A DNA stretch of 64,000 nucleotides from Sporosarcina trichiuri (GTDB lineage Bacteria > Bacillota > Bacilli > Bacillales_A > Planococcaceae), in NCBI RefSeq assembly GCF_030406775.1, contig NZ_CP129119.1, positions 1,026,001 through 1,090,000 on the forward strand, written 5' to 3'. The number at the start of each line of letters is the position of its first letter. Position 1 is the first letter of the stretch. Below, one piece after another: positions 28,064-35,813 of this stretch. Both the position numbers and the translations under genes were made by a program. Under the pieces are notes generated by a model that searched no databases, was not told the DNA's origin, and worked only from the letters and a program-made list of their open reading frames with translations.

Positions 28064-29149
28064 TTACATCGTTTTTATCATTCCATAGACAGGCAGCAGA
28101 AGCGCCAGGTAGGCTGCGATCATACAGACTGCCAGCAAGACGAACAGCGCCGGCTGGAGCATGGCGACCGCCCGGTTCACTTTCCTGTCGAGTGTATTTC
28201 CAAGCTGCTCGCTGAACAGGAGGAGTTCCTTGGACAGATGCCCGCTGTCGGCTCCGTGTTTTGCGAAAAAAGATAATTCTTTCGTCAGACCGCCCGTCAG
28301 CTGGACAGCTATATGGAACTGCTCGCCTTTTGCTGCATGGCTCCGGACCGTGTCAGCGATGTGCGCCAGCAGCGGATCAAGTTTCTGGGTGCCGAGTATC
28401 ATCATCGCTTCCTGGATCGTATTCCCGGCAGCGAGAAGGTTTCCTGTTTCGGAGGCGAACAGTCTCGTCAGACGCTCTGTGAACAATTTACCGGCGACCG
28501 GCAGTCTGGTAATCTTGCGGATCCGATCCTCCGGGCTGAGCCGCCTGTAAAGCAACCCGGCAGCAAGCAGGCAGACGGCCAATGCACATATCCCGGCAAG
28601 GGCAGCATCAGGTGCTGCAGCCACAAGCCGCGGCAGGAACCGTTCCAGCCCGGTTGACGAAGCGGAACGGGCATCTGCCAACGTTTCGAAATTCGGAAGG
28701 AAATACAGTTTGAATGCCACGAGCAGCATCGCCATTGCGGTGATCAGGACAGCGGGATAGGTCGCTGCCTGTACAAACTTCTGCCGGCGCAGCTGTGCCG
28801 CTTCCATCCGTATGGAGGCCCCCCGCAGCGCTTCTGCAAGTCTGCCGTCACTCTCGGATAATTTGACGGACAGCAGGATGCGGTTCGGGAATCCGAGCAT
28901 TTCGAGGATCTCTGAAATATTTTCACCTTCCCGGAAAACCTCCTCGACTTTTCGGATGACCTGCAGACTGTCCGCACAATGATGCGGCAGCAGCAGGGTG
29001 AAGCACTCATGCATCGTATAGCCTTCCTGAAGCAGCTCGGAAGCTCTCAGCAGGAATACTGGCTGGTCTTTGACGGCAGGCGGCCGTTCCGTTTTCCTGA
29101 GTGAATTCAGTCTAAGTCGAATAGACGGACGCGCTGTATTTCCGGACAA
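28064..29149 (-). CDS. comGB: ComGB, inner-membrane platform of the DNA-uptake pilus
   Basis: 361 aa, GspF/PilC family: two repeated cytoplasmic domains (~25-125 and ~230-335) with three hydrophobic helices. The start is a TTG overlapping the end of comGA by 38 nt, eleven bases after GAAGGGGG; no other start codon occurs in frame before the conserved VKDQPVFLLRASELL segment. Confidence 0.9.
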   Translation of the reverse strand: MSGNTARPSIRLRLNSLRKTERPPAVKDQPVFLLRASELLQEGYTMHECFTLLLPHHCADSLQVIRKVEEVFREGENISEILEMLGFPNRILLSVKLSESDGRLAEALRGASIRMEAAQLRRQKFVQAATYPAVLITAMAMLLVAFKLYFLPNFETLADARSASSTGLERFLPRLVAAAPDAALAGICALAVCLLAAGLLYRRLSPEDRIRKITRLPVAGKLFTERLTRLFASETGNLLAAGNTIQEAMMILGTQKLDPLLAHIADTVRSHAAKGEQFHIAVQLTGGLTKELSFFAKHGADSGHLSKELLLFSEQLGNTLDRKVNRAVAMLQPALFVLLAVCMIAAYLALLLPVYGMIKTM

Positions 29150-30113
29150 GGGCTTCCACGCCCCCTTCCCCGGCGATCAAGCTTGGTTCTTCGTTCTTCA
29201 CGGATCGCTTCAGTTCTTCAAGCGGCGCATCCTGGATGATCTCAAACACTGCCCCGAGCCTGCCATCGCTTTTTCGGATGAGCCGCTGAGCGGAAATGCA
29301 GACCGCTGTCTGGCGCAGCTCTTCTGCCGAGACACCGAAATCCATCATCCGGTACAGGCAGCCCGCTGCGTCTTTTGCGTGTACGGTTGTCAGTACAAGA
29401 TGGCCGGTCAGGGCGGCCTGGACAGCGACTTTCGCTGTTTCGGCATCCCGTATCTCGCCGATCATGATCACATCGGGGGAATGCCGCAGGATGGCTTTCA
29501 AGCCGGCCGCATAGGACATGCCTGCACGTTCATTCACCTGGATCTGCAGCAGATGGCGGTGGGGATTCTCGACTGGGTCCTCCAAGGTGATCACATGCCT
29601 GCCGAGTTCGTTGACGCAATGGGCGGTCAGGGAATAGATTGTCGTCGTCTTGCCTGACCCGGTCGGCCCCGTCACCATGAACAGCCCCTGCTGCTGGCTG
29701 ATCGACTTCTTCAGTTGGCCTGACCACTCGGGATCCAGGCACAACTGATCGAGCGATACGATTTTGTTATGCTGCTGGATGCGGATGACAGCACTTTCAT
29801 TTGTATGGATTGATGGAATTGTTGAAATACGGAAAGAAAAGTTCTGGTCGCTGAATTGTTTGTGGAATGAGCCGCTCTGAGGTTTGCGGCGATCGCTTAT
29901 ATCGAGGGAAGATAAATATTTGTAAAAAGAAATCATCCGGATGGCCAGCTGTGGGGGGAGCTTGCCGATCCGTTCCAGTCTGCTGCCCTTCTTGTGGAAC
30001 AGGTCATAATCCTGTTCGGACGGAACCATGTGGATATCCGTTGCATCCGCTCCGATCGCCTGCTGCAGCAGCTGAAAACATTTCTGTTCAATCAGGTTGT
30101 CCTGTGTTTCCAA
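29112..30113 (-). CDS. comGA: ComGA, pilus assembly ATPase
   Basis: PilB/GspE-type ATPase powering the competence pseudopilus. Walker A is GPTGSGKTTT, an Asp-box follows (VITLEDPVE) and Walker B is DVIMIGEIRD; HLVLTTVHAKDA is also conserved. The typical zinc Cys motif of GspE is absent, as in ComGA. I choose TTG at 30111-30113, six bases after GAGGGG, giving 333 aa. An ATG eight codons upstream has no binding site. First gene of comGA-GG-aroK. Confidence 0.93.
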   Translation of the reverse strand: METQDNLIEQKCFQLLQQAIGADATDIHMVPSEQDYDLFHKKGSRLERIGKLPPQLAIRMISFYKYLSSLDISDRRKPQSGSFHKQFSDQNFSFRISTIPSIHTNESAVIRIQQHNKIVSLDQLCLDPEWSGQLKKSISQQQGLFMVTGPTGSGKTTTIYSLTAHCVNELGRHVITLEDPVENPHRHLLQIQVNERAGMSYAAGLKAILRHSPDVIMIGEIRDAETAKVAVQAALTGHLVLTTVHAKDAAGCLYRMMDFGVSAEELRQTAVCISAQRLIRKSDGRLGAVFEIIQDAPLEELKRSVKNEEPSLIAGEGGVEALVRKYSASVYST

Positions 30114-30376
30114 TGCACACCCCTCTTTCTTGGACATAAGACCGCTTTATGTCTTGCCCACAGTATAGACGGTTGGCAAATGAATTGGAATGCTTTTTGC
30201 CAAACCCGCATTTTCCATACACTGAGGGGTATAATAGTTGAACTGTGTGATAATTTCATGTGAACAATCCCTCACGGATCTGTCACACCTCCGCCCTGAT
30301 TTGAGTTTACTTTTCACCAGCCTATCCTTTATAATGAAGAGGAGTTTATTGTATTGTGGTAAGGAGGGACGCACTT

Positions 30377-30619
30377 ATGGATAATATGTTCAAGCTGTGT
30401 GGTTTCTGGACAGGGATTTTCGCAGTTATGTTTTTTGTCGGTCACATGGACCAGGTCGCTCTTTTATTCGTCGCGAGCACTATCTTCTTCATGCTGCTTG
30501 GCTACATGAAGCTTACCGAAAGAATGTACTTGTACATGTTCGGCGCGTATTTGATGATCTTTACAGTCGGGTTTACGTACTATGCGACGTTCATCCATGT
30601 CCCAGGAGCCGGACACTAA
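30377..30619 (+). CDS. yqgY: DUF2626 small membrane protein YqgY
   Basis: 80 aa, three hydrophobic helices, with the family start MDNMFKLCGFWTGIFAVMFF. Function unknown; conserved in Bacillales next to yqgX. The ATG at 30377 follows AAGGAGGG by eight bases; the frame is open seven codons further up. A TATAAT -10 lies at 30330-30335 without a good -35. Ends in a shared terminator. Confidence 0.88.
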   Translation: MDNMFKLCGFWTGIFAVMFFVGHMDQVALLFVASTIFFMLLGYMKLTERMYLYMFGAYLMIFTVGFTYYATFIHVPGAGH

Positions 30620-30652
30620 AAAAAACAGCCGAACTTCGGCTGTTTTTTTAGA
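30618..30652. terminator. Bidirectional terminator between yqgY and yqgX
   Basis: A 7-bp GC-rich stem with an A-tract on one side and a T-tract on the other (30619-30649). It serves both convergent genes and overlaps the yqgX stop codon. Confidence 0.9.
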
Positions 30653-31283
30653 ATCCGTTCAGGAATGGGTTGGTGTCCATCTCGAACTGCGGCGTCGTTT
30701 TCGGTCCGTGCCCCGGATAAATCCGGTAGTCCGGATCGAGCGACAGCAGCTGCTTCTCGATGGCCGTCAGCAGCTGGTGGGCATTTCCGCCCGGAAGGTC
30801 CGTACGGCCGATCCCCTGCCTGAAGAGCGTGTCGCCTGCAATCGCTGACCGGTTGTCATGGAAGACATAACAGACACTGCCCGGTGAATGTCCCGGCGTA
30901 TGGCGGACTTCCATATCAAATGGACCGATCGCCAGACTGCCGTCTTTCTGCAGAAACCGGTCCGCCGGCCTGCATGAAACCGGCTCAAGCATCGGATAGT
31001 TCGCAGACCCATTCAGGTCCGGATTCTGGAGCCAGTCCTTTTCACTTTCGTGCACGTACACCGGTATTCCGTAGCGGGCGCGGATGGGCTCCAGTGCACC
31101 AATGTGGTCGAAGTGTGCGTGTGTCAGCAAAACGGCAGCCGGCACAGCACCTTCCTGTTCAACGGCCTGCTCGATCTTACCAGCTTCTTCACCCGGATCG
31201 ATGATCAGGCAGGTTCCATCATCATGGATGATGAGATAGCAATTCGCCTGGACAGGGCCAAGCGGCAAAGTTTTGATCTTCAC
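30648..31283 (-). CDS. yqgX: Metallo-beta-lactamase-fold hydrolase YqgX
   Basis: 211 aa, glyoxalase II-like. It shows the metal-binding THAHFDH, HTPGHSPGS, AGDTLF and a C-terminal YPGHGPKT histidine. It probably cleaves a thioester or similar metabolite, but the substrate cannot be told. Shorter than true glyoxalase II and without the glutathione-binding helices. The start is GTG with GGAGGGGG seven bases before it. Confidence 0.9.
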   Translation of the reverse strand: MKIKTLPLGPVQANCYLIIHDDGTCLIIDPGEEAGKIEQAVEQEGAVPAAVLLTHAHFDHIGALEPIRARYGIPVYVHESEKDWLQNPDLNGSANYPMLEPVSCRPADRFLQKDGSLAIGPFDMEVRHTPGHSPGSVCYVFHDNRSAIAGDTLFRQGIGRTDLPGGNAHQLLTAIEKQLLSLDPDYRIYPGHGPKTTPQFEMDTNPFLNGF

Positions 31284-31303
31284 AAGAATTCCCCCTCCAT
31301 CTT

Positions 31304-31332
31304 AGAATACGGAAAGATGAATAGGAATTCAA
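31304..31332 (-). promoter_or_regulatory. SigA promoter of yqgX
   Basis: On the minus strand TTGAAT (31327-31332), 17 nt and TATTCT (31304-31309), about 20 nt before the gene. Confidence 0.6.
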
Positions 31333-31352
31333 ACAATCGTCACGTTTACAAC

Positions 31353-31381
31353 TCGACAAATGGATTGCAAAACAGTACAAT
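31353..31381 (+). promoter_or_regulatory. SigA promoter of the DUF2759 gene
   Basis: TCGACA (31353-31358), 17 nt and TACAAT (31376-31381), one mismatch in each hexamer. Confidence 0.65.
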
Positions 31382-31443
31382 GGAAGTTGAGTATTGCTAA
31401 CTAGGCATTCATCTGTTCTTTTTCGAAAGGAGTGTCATCTTTT

Positions 31444-31623
31444 ATGAATCTTTTAATGGTTATTTTCGGTCTTATCGCAATTTTAGCTGTTGTTGGAACC
31501 GTACAGGGATTCAAAGAGCGTAACCTGCTCAGTATCGTATTCAATTTGCTGGCTGCCGTTATTTTCGGTGGGTTCACAATTGCCACCATCGTTTTCCAAG
31601 GGTATCCGCCAAGCTTGCACTAA
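31444..31623 (+). CDS. DUF2759 small membrane protein
   Basis: 59 aa with two hydrophobic helices (~2-18 and ~30-50) and a conserved VQGFKERNLLSI loop; DUF2759 family of Bacillales, function unknown. The ATG at 31444 is used because the GTG four codons upstream overlaps the AAAGGAG site. Has its own promoter and terminator. Confidence 0.82.
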   Translation: MNLLMVIFGLIAILAVVGTVQGFKERNLLSIVFNLLAAVIFGGFTIATIVFQGYPPSLH

Positions 31624-31634
31624 TCACATAATCC

Positions 31635-31680
31635 AATGAAAAAGCGCTGTCCGGCCAAAACCGGAAGCGCTTTTTTCATT
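31635..31680 (+). terminator. Terminator of the DUF2759 gene
   Basis: Nested inverted repeat: AAAAAGCGCT with AGCGCTTTTT and an inner CCGG pair, ending in six T. Confidence 0.88.
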
Positions 31681-31688
31681 GGCCCGAC

Positions 31689-31735
31689 AAGAGAAAAGAC
31701 CATCGGCAAATTGCGCTGCCGACGGTCTTTTCTCT
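31689..31735 (-). terminator. Terminator of the LtaS-type gene
   Basis: A ~19-bp hairpin (31689-31708 against 31717-31735, one mismatch) begins directly at the stop codon. Its arms include A/T-rich ends that can act in both directions. Confidence 0.82.
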
Positions 31736-33637
31736 TTATTTGCCGGTCATCTCCGGCTGATCTTTTTGCTTTTCCTCATCCCCATCTTTGAAACGGAGCA
31801 GATCACCGTTGATGATGGCATCCGAGTAATCGAGTTCTTTGGCAGCCCGCTCCATGAATGGAGCACACAATTCATTGTCCGTCGGCTCGCCTGTTTCCGC
31901 ATCGTAACATACTTCATGGGCATAGACGTACTGATCCGTTACGAAGCGTCCGTCACGGAAAATCACAAAGTTCTCGTGTTCGTCTGAAAAAAGGTCAGAA
32001 CCGAACTGAAGGTCGTCTTTCGAGTCGATCCCTGCTAAGTTCAGGATGGTCGGCCGGATATCCATCTGGCCGGCCAGTTCATGCATGACCTTTCCTTGCC
32101 CATTCCCCGGGATATGGATGAAGAACGGGACTTTTTGAAGGACGGTATTGTCGTAAGGCGTGAGTTCCTTGTCCAGATACATGCTCATCGCTTTGTTATG
32201 GTTTTCCGATATTCCGTAGTGGTCCCCATACATGACGATAATGGAATCATCATACAGGCCGCTTTCCTTCAGCTTATCAAACAGCACCTTGATGGATTCA
32301 TCCAAGTAGCGGGAGGATTGGAAGTATTTATTAAGTGTTTTTGAATTCGATGTATATGGCGGTATGAGCATATCCTCTTCATCCAGGTCGAACGGATGGT
32401 GATTCGTCAGCGTAATCATACGGGACGCAAACGGTTTCGGCATGGTTTTCATCATCTCGACGGACTGTTCAAAGTATGGAATGTCCTTCATACCCCAGTT
32501 GACTGCCTGGCCCTCGCCGATCGTATAGCTCTGCACGTCATAGAATCGGTCAATATCCAGTGCTTTGTACATGATGTCGCGGTTCCAGAAACTGCGATTG
32601 TTCGCATGCATGACATTCGTAAAATATCCATTCCCACCGAGTCGTTCGGACAGGGAATCATACGTATTGCCGCTGTGCGTAAAGAATACGGCACTGCCGT
32701 TACGGGGATAAATCGAATTCTCGACGATGAATTCCGCATCTGACGTTTTTCCGAGACCTGTCTGATGATAGAAATTATCGAAGTAATACGTGTCCGGATC
32801 TTCGGTCAGGGAATTGAGGAACGGCGTGATGACATGGCCGTCCATTTCTTTATTGATGACGAAATTCTGCAAGGATTCCAGGGAAATGATGATGACATTC
32901 TTCCCCTTCGCCGCGCCGAACATTTCCTTGCTCGGTTCCTTTCGGCTGGCCTGCACATAGTTCTCGACTTCAGACAGCTCGCTGCCATCCGCCAGCACCC
33001 GCTGGGCATGTGATTTAGACTGCACAATCAGATCATAGATATGGTAATTGTACGTGCCGATATTCTTCACGAGGAGCTCACGGTCGAAACTTCGGGTCAG
33101 CAGCTGCGGACGCTCCGCTTCAGCCAGACCGAGATTCACCATGAACAGAGCCGCTGCGGCGATGAAATACAGACGCCGTCCCATCTTGAACTGCACGGCC
33201 GACTCTGCCGGCTGGGGAATGAACTTCACCGCCAGTGCGATGATGATCACGTCTGTAAAGAAGAAGACATCCGCCCCATGGATGTTCGCCATGACGGATG
33301 AAGACAGATCGCCGAAGTTATTTGTTTGGAACAATAGCGGTAACGTTATAAAATCACTGAAGAATCGATAAAAAACCGCGTTGGCAAACATAATCACCGA
33401 GGTGATGACGCTTACAAAAATGATGTATTGGTTACGGCGTTTCGCTGTCTTGATGAACAAGCCTGCCCCGTATATCAACAGCAGGAAACTCAACGGATTC
33501 ATGAAGAGAATCAGCTGCTGCACCATGTTATCGATGCTCATGTTGAAGCTTGTCAGATAGCCGAAGTATGTCGTCAGCCAGGTTGCAATGACTGCGATTC
33601 CGAGCACTGAGTGTTTCGGCCAGTGAATTTTGCCCAT
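31736..33637 (-). CDS. LtaS-type lipoteichoic acid synthase
   Basis: 633 aa. Five N-terminal membrane helices (~10-190) and an extracellular sulfatase-like domain that polymerises glycerol phosphate from phosphatidylglycerol. The nucleophile threonine lies in QTGLGKTSDAEF; metal site residues appear in VIIISLESLQNF (Glu) and VMYGDHYG (Asp-His). The position equals B. subtilis yqgS, a minor LTA synthase. An acidic, lysine-rich C-terminal tail is unusual. Which LTA synthase role it plays here is not decidable from this window. Confidence 0.92.
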   Translation of the reverse strand: MGKIHWPKHSVLGIAVIATWLTTYFGYLTSFNMSIDNMVQQLILFMNPLSFLLLIYGAGLFIKTAKRRNQYIIFVSVITSVIMFANAVFYRFFSDFITLPLLFQTNNFGDLSSSVMANIHGADVFFFTDVIIIALAVKFIPQPAESAVQFKMGRRLYFIAAAALFMVNLGLAEAERPQLLTRSFDRELLVKNIGTYNYHIYDLIVQSKSHAQRVLADGSELSEVENYVQASRKEPSKEMFGAAKGKNVIIISLESLQNFVINKEMDGHVITPFLNSLTEDPDTYYFDNFYHQTGLGKTSDAEFIVENSIYPRNGSAVFFTHSGNTYDSLSERLGGNGYFTNVMHANNRSFWNRDIMYKALDIDRFYDVQSYTIGEGQAVNWGMKDIPYFEQSVEMMKTMPKPFASRMITLTNHHPFDLDEEDMLIPPYTSNSKTLNKYFQSSRYLDESIKVLFDKLKESGLYDDSIIVMYGDHYGISENHNKAMSMYLDKELTPYDNTVLQKVPFFIHIPGNGQGKVMHELAGQMDIRPTILNLAGIDSKDDLQFGSDLFSDEHENFVIFRDGRFVTDQYVYAHEVCYDAETGEPTDNELCAPFMERAAKELDYSDAIINGDLLRFKDGDEEKQKDQPEMTGK

Positions 33638-33773
33638 TCTATCTCTTCCTTTCCACCATATCGGGATGCACGGTCTTTATACTAACGTTCGAGTATGTGA
33701 AAAAGTTTCAGACTGCACCGAACCATGGGGAAGCGGTCAGGCAGGAAGCCCCCTGCATTCACTCTCCGGCAGC

Positions 33774-33980
33774 CTATTCACAGTTTGCCAGTTCTCTCCG
33801 GAGAAGAAGGGAGGCAGCAAGATAGTCTTCTTTCATGATCAGAGCGTCCGCATGCAGATCCTTCAGCTCGGACTGCATCAGCAGAATATCGGCTTTCCGG
33901 TCACCTGTATAGATATATGCGCCGAAACGCCTTAAGAGTCGAACGACGTCCCAGAACTCGGTTATTCCGCTCTGCTGCAT
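33774..33980 (-). CDS. yqgQ: DUF910 protein YqgQ
   Basis: 68 aa, small helical cytosolic protein with VVRLLRRFGAYIYTGDRKADILLM, the YqgQ family pattern. Function unknown. Starts 19 nt inside the end of fthC, so the pair is translationally coupled. Confidence 0.85.
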   Translation of the reverse strand: MQQSGITEFWDVVRLLRRFGAYIYTGDRKADILLMQSELKDLHADALIMKEDYLAASLLLRRELANCE

Positions 33981-34534
33981 ACGATCACACGCTCTTCCGT
34001 GATGATTTTGCCGACCGGGATATCGAACGGTTCGACTGGCAGCGAGGGGCCAATCTGCAACTCGAACGCGAGTGAAAGAGCATTCCCTTCATATCCCTCA
34101 AGGAAGCGGTCATAATAGCCGCCGCCATAGCCGATCCGATAGCCGTCAGATGAGTAGGCGACGCCAGGCACGACAATCAGGTCGATGTCGTCAGCCACTG
34201 CACTCTCTGTCTGTTCTTCGATCGGTTCCTGAAGATCCAAATAAACGGTTTCCAGCTGGGAGAATGAGGTGATGAACCGGAACTGCATCGTTCTGTCTGC
34301 AGGTCTGCATTTCGGTACAGCCACCCGCTTCCCCGCCTGCCAGCACGCTTCGATGATCGGTCGGGTGCAAATTTCCCTTCCGCGTGAAACCGTCAAGGCA
34401 ACAGTTTCGGCTTCTGCATACTCTGACGTTCCGAAGAACCGGCCGCTGACTTCCTCGCTCATCTTGCGATAGTGCTCATCGGGCAGATCTTCCAGAAGTG
34501 ACAGCACTTTTTTGCGAATTTCAGACTTCTCCAT
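33962..34534 (-). CDS. fthC: 5-formyltetrahydrofolate cyclo-ligase
   Basis: 190 aa. ATP-dependent conversion of 5-formyl-THF to 5,10-methenyl-THF. N-terminal IRKKVLSLLEDLP, and the ligase signature GYRIGYGGGYYDRFL with conserved Tyr and Asp. Same position as yqgN in B. subtilis. Linked in metabolism to folD and gcvT in this window. Confidence 0.93.
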   Translation of the reverse strand: MEKSEIRKKVLSLLEDLPDEHYRKMSEEVSGRFFGTSEYAEAETVALTVSRGREICTRPIIEACWQAGKRVAVPKCRPADRTMQFRFITSFSQLETVYLDLQEPIEEQTESAVADDIDLIVVPGVAYSSDGYRIGYGGGYYDRFLEGYEGNALSLAFELQIGPSLPVEPFDIPVGKIITEERVIVCSRAE

Positions 34535-34562
34535 AGTACCCCTCTTCCCTTCTTATTAAAAG

Positions 34563-34592
34563 AAAAAACCAAAACCGGTAAAAGGTTTTGGC
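34563..34592 (-). terminator. Terminator of rpmG
   Basis: An 8-bp stem (34569-34576 against 34584-34591) followed on the minus strand by six T, immediately after the rpmG stop. Confidence 0.85.
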
Positions 34593-34600
34593 ATGAGCAA

Positions 34601-34750
34601 TTATTTTGTTTCGCGGTGAAGCGTCTGCTTCATTTCGCGTGAGCAATATTTTTTCATTTCAATACGTTCCGGGTTGTTACGCTTGTTTTTCTTTGTGATA
34701 TAGTTACGCTCACCACATTCAGTGCAAGCAAGTGTAATATTTACGCGCAT
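34601..34750 (-). CDS. rpmG: 50S ribosomal protein L33
   Basis: 49 aa, start [17 protein letters not shown] with an ideal GGGAGGG site. Cysteines C9 and C12 form one zinc knuckle, but the second pair is reduced to C36 (KYCSRE), with Glu at position 39. This matches the RpmGA-like form found next to fthC in Bacillales. Monocistronic, with its own promoter and terminator. Confidence 0.95.
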   Translation of the reverse strand: MRVNITLACTECGERNYITKKNKRNNPERIEMKKYCSREMKQTLHRETK

Positions 34751-34814
34751 GGTTGTCCCTCCCACTCATCAGCGATAATTGAATTTTTATGAGCATGATT
34801 TATACGACTGTTCT

Positions 34815-34842
34815 ATTGTATCATACTCAGAGATTTTGTCCA
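34815..34842 (-). promoter_or_regulatory. SigA promoter of rpmG
   Basis: On the minus strand TGGACA (34837-34842), 16 nt and TACAAT (34815-34820), one mismatch each. Confidence 0.7.
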
Positions 34843-34916
34843 GCCTAAAAGTGAATTCCTTAAACGATCTGATTATGGTAGGATAGAGGAAAATGATACT
34901 TTCAAGGAGGGGTACT

Positions 34917-35276
34917 TTGTCACTTCCGATAACCCTCATGGCAATTGGGGCAGCTGCTCTTCTGATTTCCCTTCTGCTGAATGCGCGTCAGACGAAGTCA
35001 GATGAAATCGAGCAGATCTCCATCAGCCTCCATCAGGAGACAAGCCAGCTGAAGAAACGGATTAAAGCACTGGAAGAGGAGCTGATGATGGAGAGCGCGC
35101 CATCCTCCCGTCTTTCCGCATCATCAGCGCAGGAAAAACCAGTGCATTCGATCATCGTCAGCCAGATCACTGTATTACATAACCAGGGCTTCTCCGTAGA
35201 GGAGATCGCACAGCGCTCGTCCCTTCCTCCCTCACAGGTAGTGGCAGTCCTGCAGTCGAAGGGTGTGCGAGTATGA
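34917..35276 (+). CDS. Membrane-anchored coiled-coil protein with degenerate HTH (DUF6115/SwrB-like)
   Basis: 119 aa. One N-terminal helix (~5-22), a coiled coil (~28-62, KRIKALEEELMM), a Ser/Ala-rich linker and a C-terminal helix-turn-helix-like segment (GFSVEEIAQRSSLPPSQVVAVL). This plan resembles SwrB/DUF6115 proteins of Bacillales. The start is the TTG at 34917-34919, six bases after AAGGAGG; the frame continues upstream but would encode the binding site. The stop overlaps the next gene by 4 nt. Function not known. Confidence 0.7.
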   Translation: MSLPITLMAIGAAALLISLLLNARQTKSDEIEQISISLHQETSQLKKRIKALEEELMMESAPSSRLSASSAQEKPVHSIIVSQITVLHNQGFSVEEIAQRSSLPPSQVVAVLQSKGVRV

Positions 35277-35770
35277 TGCGGCAGCTGATGCAGCTGGCGG
35301 GAGTCATCTGTCTGACTGCCGGCGCCGTCTTGTTCTTTACCGCAGGCGACCCTGTTGATGATCAAGCGTCTGTCAAACGGCTCACAGCTGAAAACAGCGA
35401 ACTGAAGCGGAATCTGTCTTCAGTGAAAGAAACACTTGCGGATGCACAGAAAGCGACACAGGCGGAGAAGAAGCAGTCTGCTTCTCCGAACACTTCTTCC
35501 GGCAAAGCCCCTCTGACCGAAGCGGCCAAGGAGCAGACACCCGAGAAAGAGACTGTCACAAAGATGATAATATCCCTGTCGCCTGGCGACACGTCGAAAG
35601 ACGCCTCGGATGCACTGGAGACGGCAGGCATCGTCAAAAGCGCCTCGGAGTTCGAAGGGTATCTGAACAAGGAAGGGCTGTCCGGGAAGATTCAGATCGG
35701 CCGCCATGAGGTCGACTCATCGATGGATTTTGCTCAATTGGCAAAAGAGCTGACAACCGTCAGACAATGA
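35273..35770 (+). CDS. MltG N-terminal-like membrane protein
   Basis: 165 aa: one N-terminal helix (~7-24), a short coiled coil (~35-62), a Lys/Ser/Pro linker, then a domain with IISLSPGDTSKDASDALETA and EFEGYLNKEGLSGKIQIGRH. This matches the LysM-like module that precedes the catalytic domain of MltG lytic transglycosylase. The catalytic part is absent. Paired by a 4-nt overlap with the preceding coiled-coil gene, next to a class B PBP, so a cell-envelope role is plausible. Confidence 0.7.
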   Translation: MMRQLMQLAGVICLTAGAVLFFTAGDPVDDQASVKRLTAENSELKRNLSSVKETLADAQKATQAEKKQSASPNTSSGKAPLTEAAKEQTPEKETVTKMIISLSPGDTSKDASDALETAGIVKSASEFEGYLNKEGLSGKIQIGRHEVDSSMDFAQLAKELTTVRQ

Positions 35771-35807
35771 AAAAAGCTGCAGGGGACTAATTCCCCTGCA
35801 GCTTTTT
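35771..35807. terminator. Bidirectional terminator
   Basis: A perfect 15-bp stem (35771-35785 against 35793-35807) with A- and T-tracts at its ends serves both the MltG-like gene and the penicillin-binding protein gene. Confidence 0.93.
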
Positions 35808-35813
35808 GCTGTC

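Noticed and set aside
30114..30350. ComK box upstream of comGA
   Set aside because: A TATACT-like -10 and A-rich tracts are present, but no pair of AAAA-N5-TTTT boxes with accepted spacing could be found.
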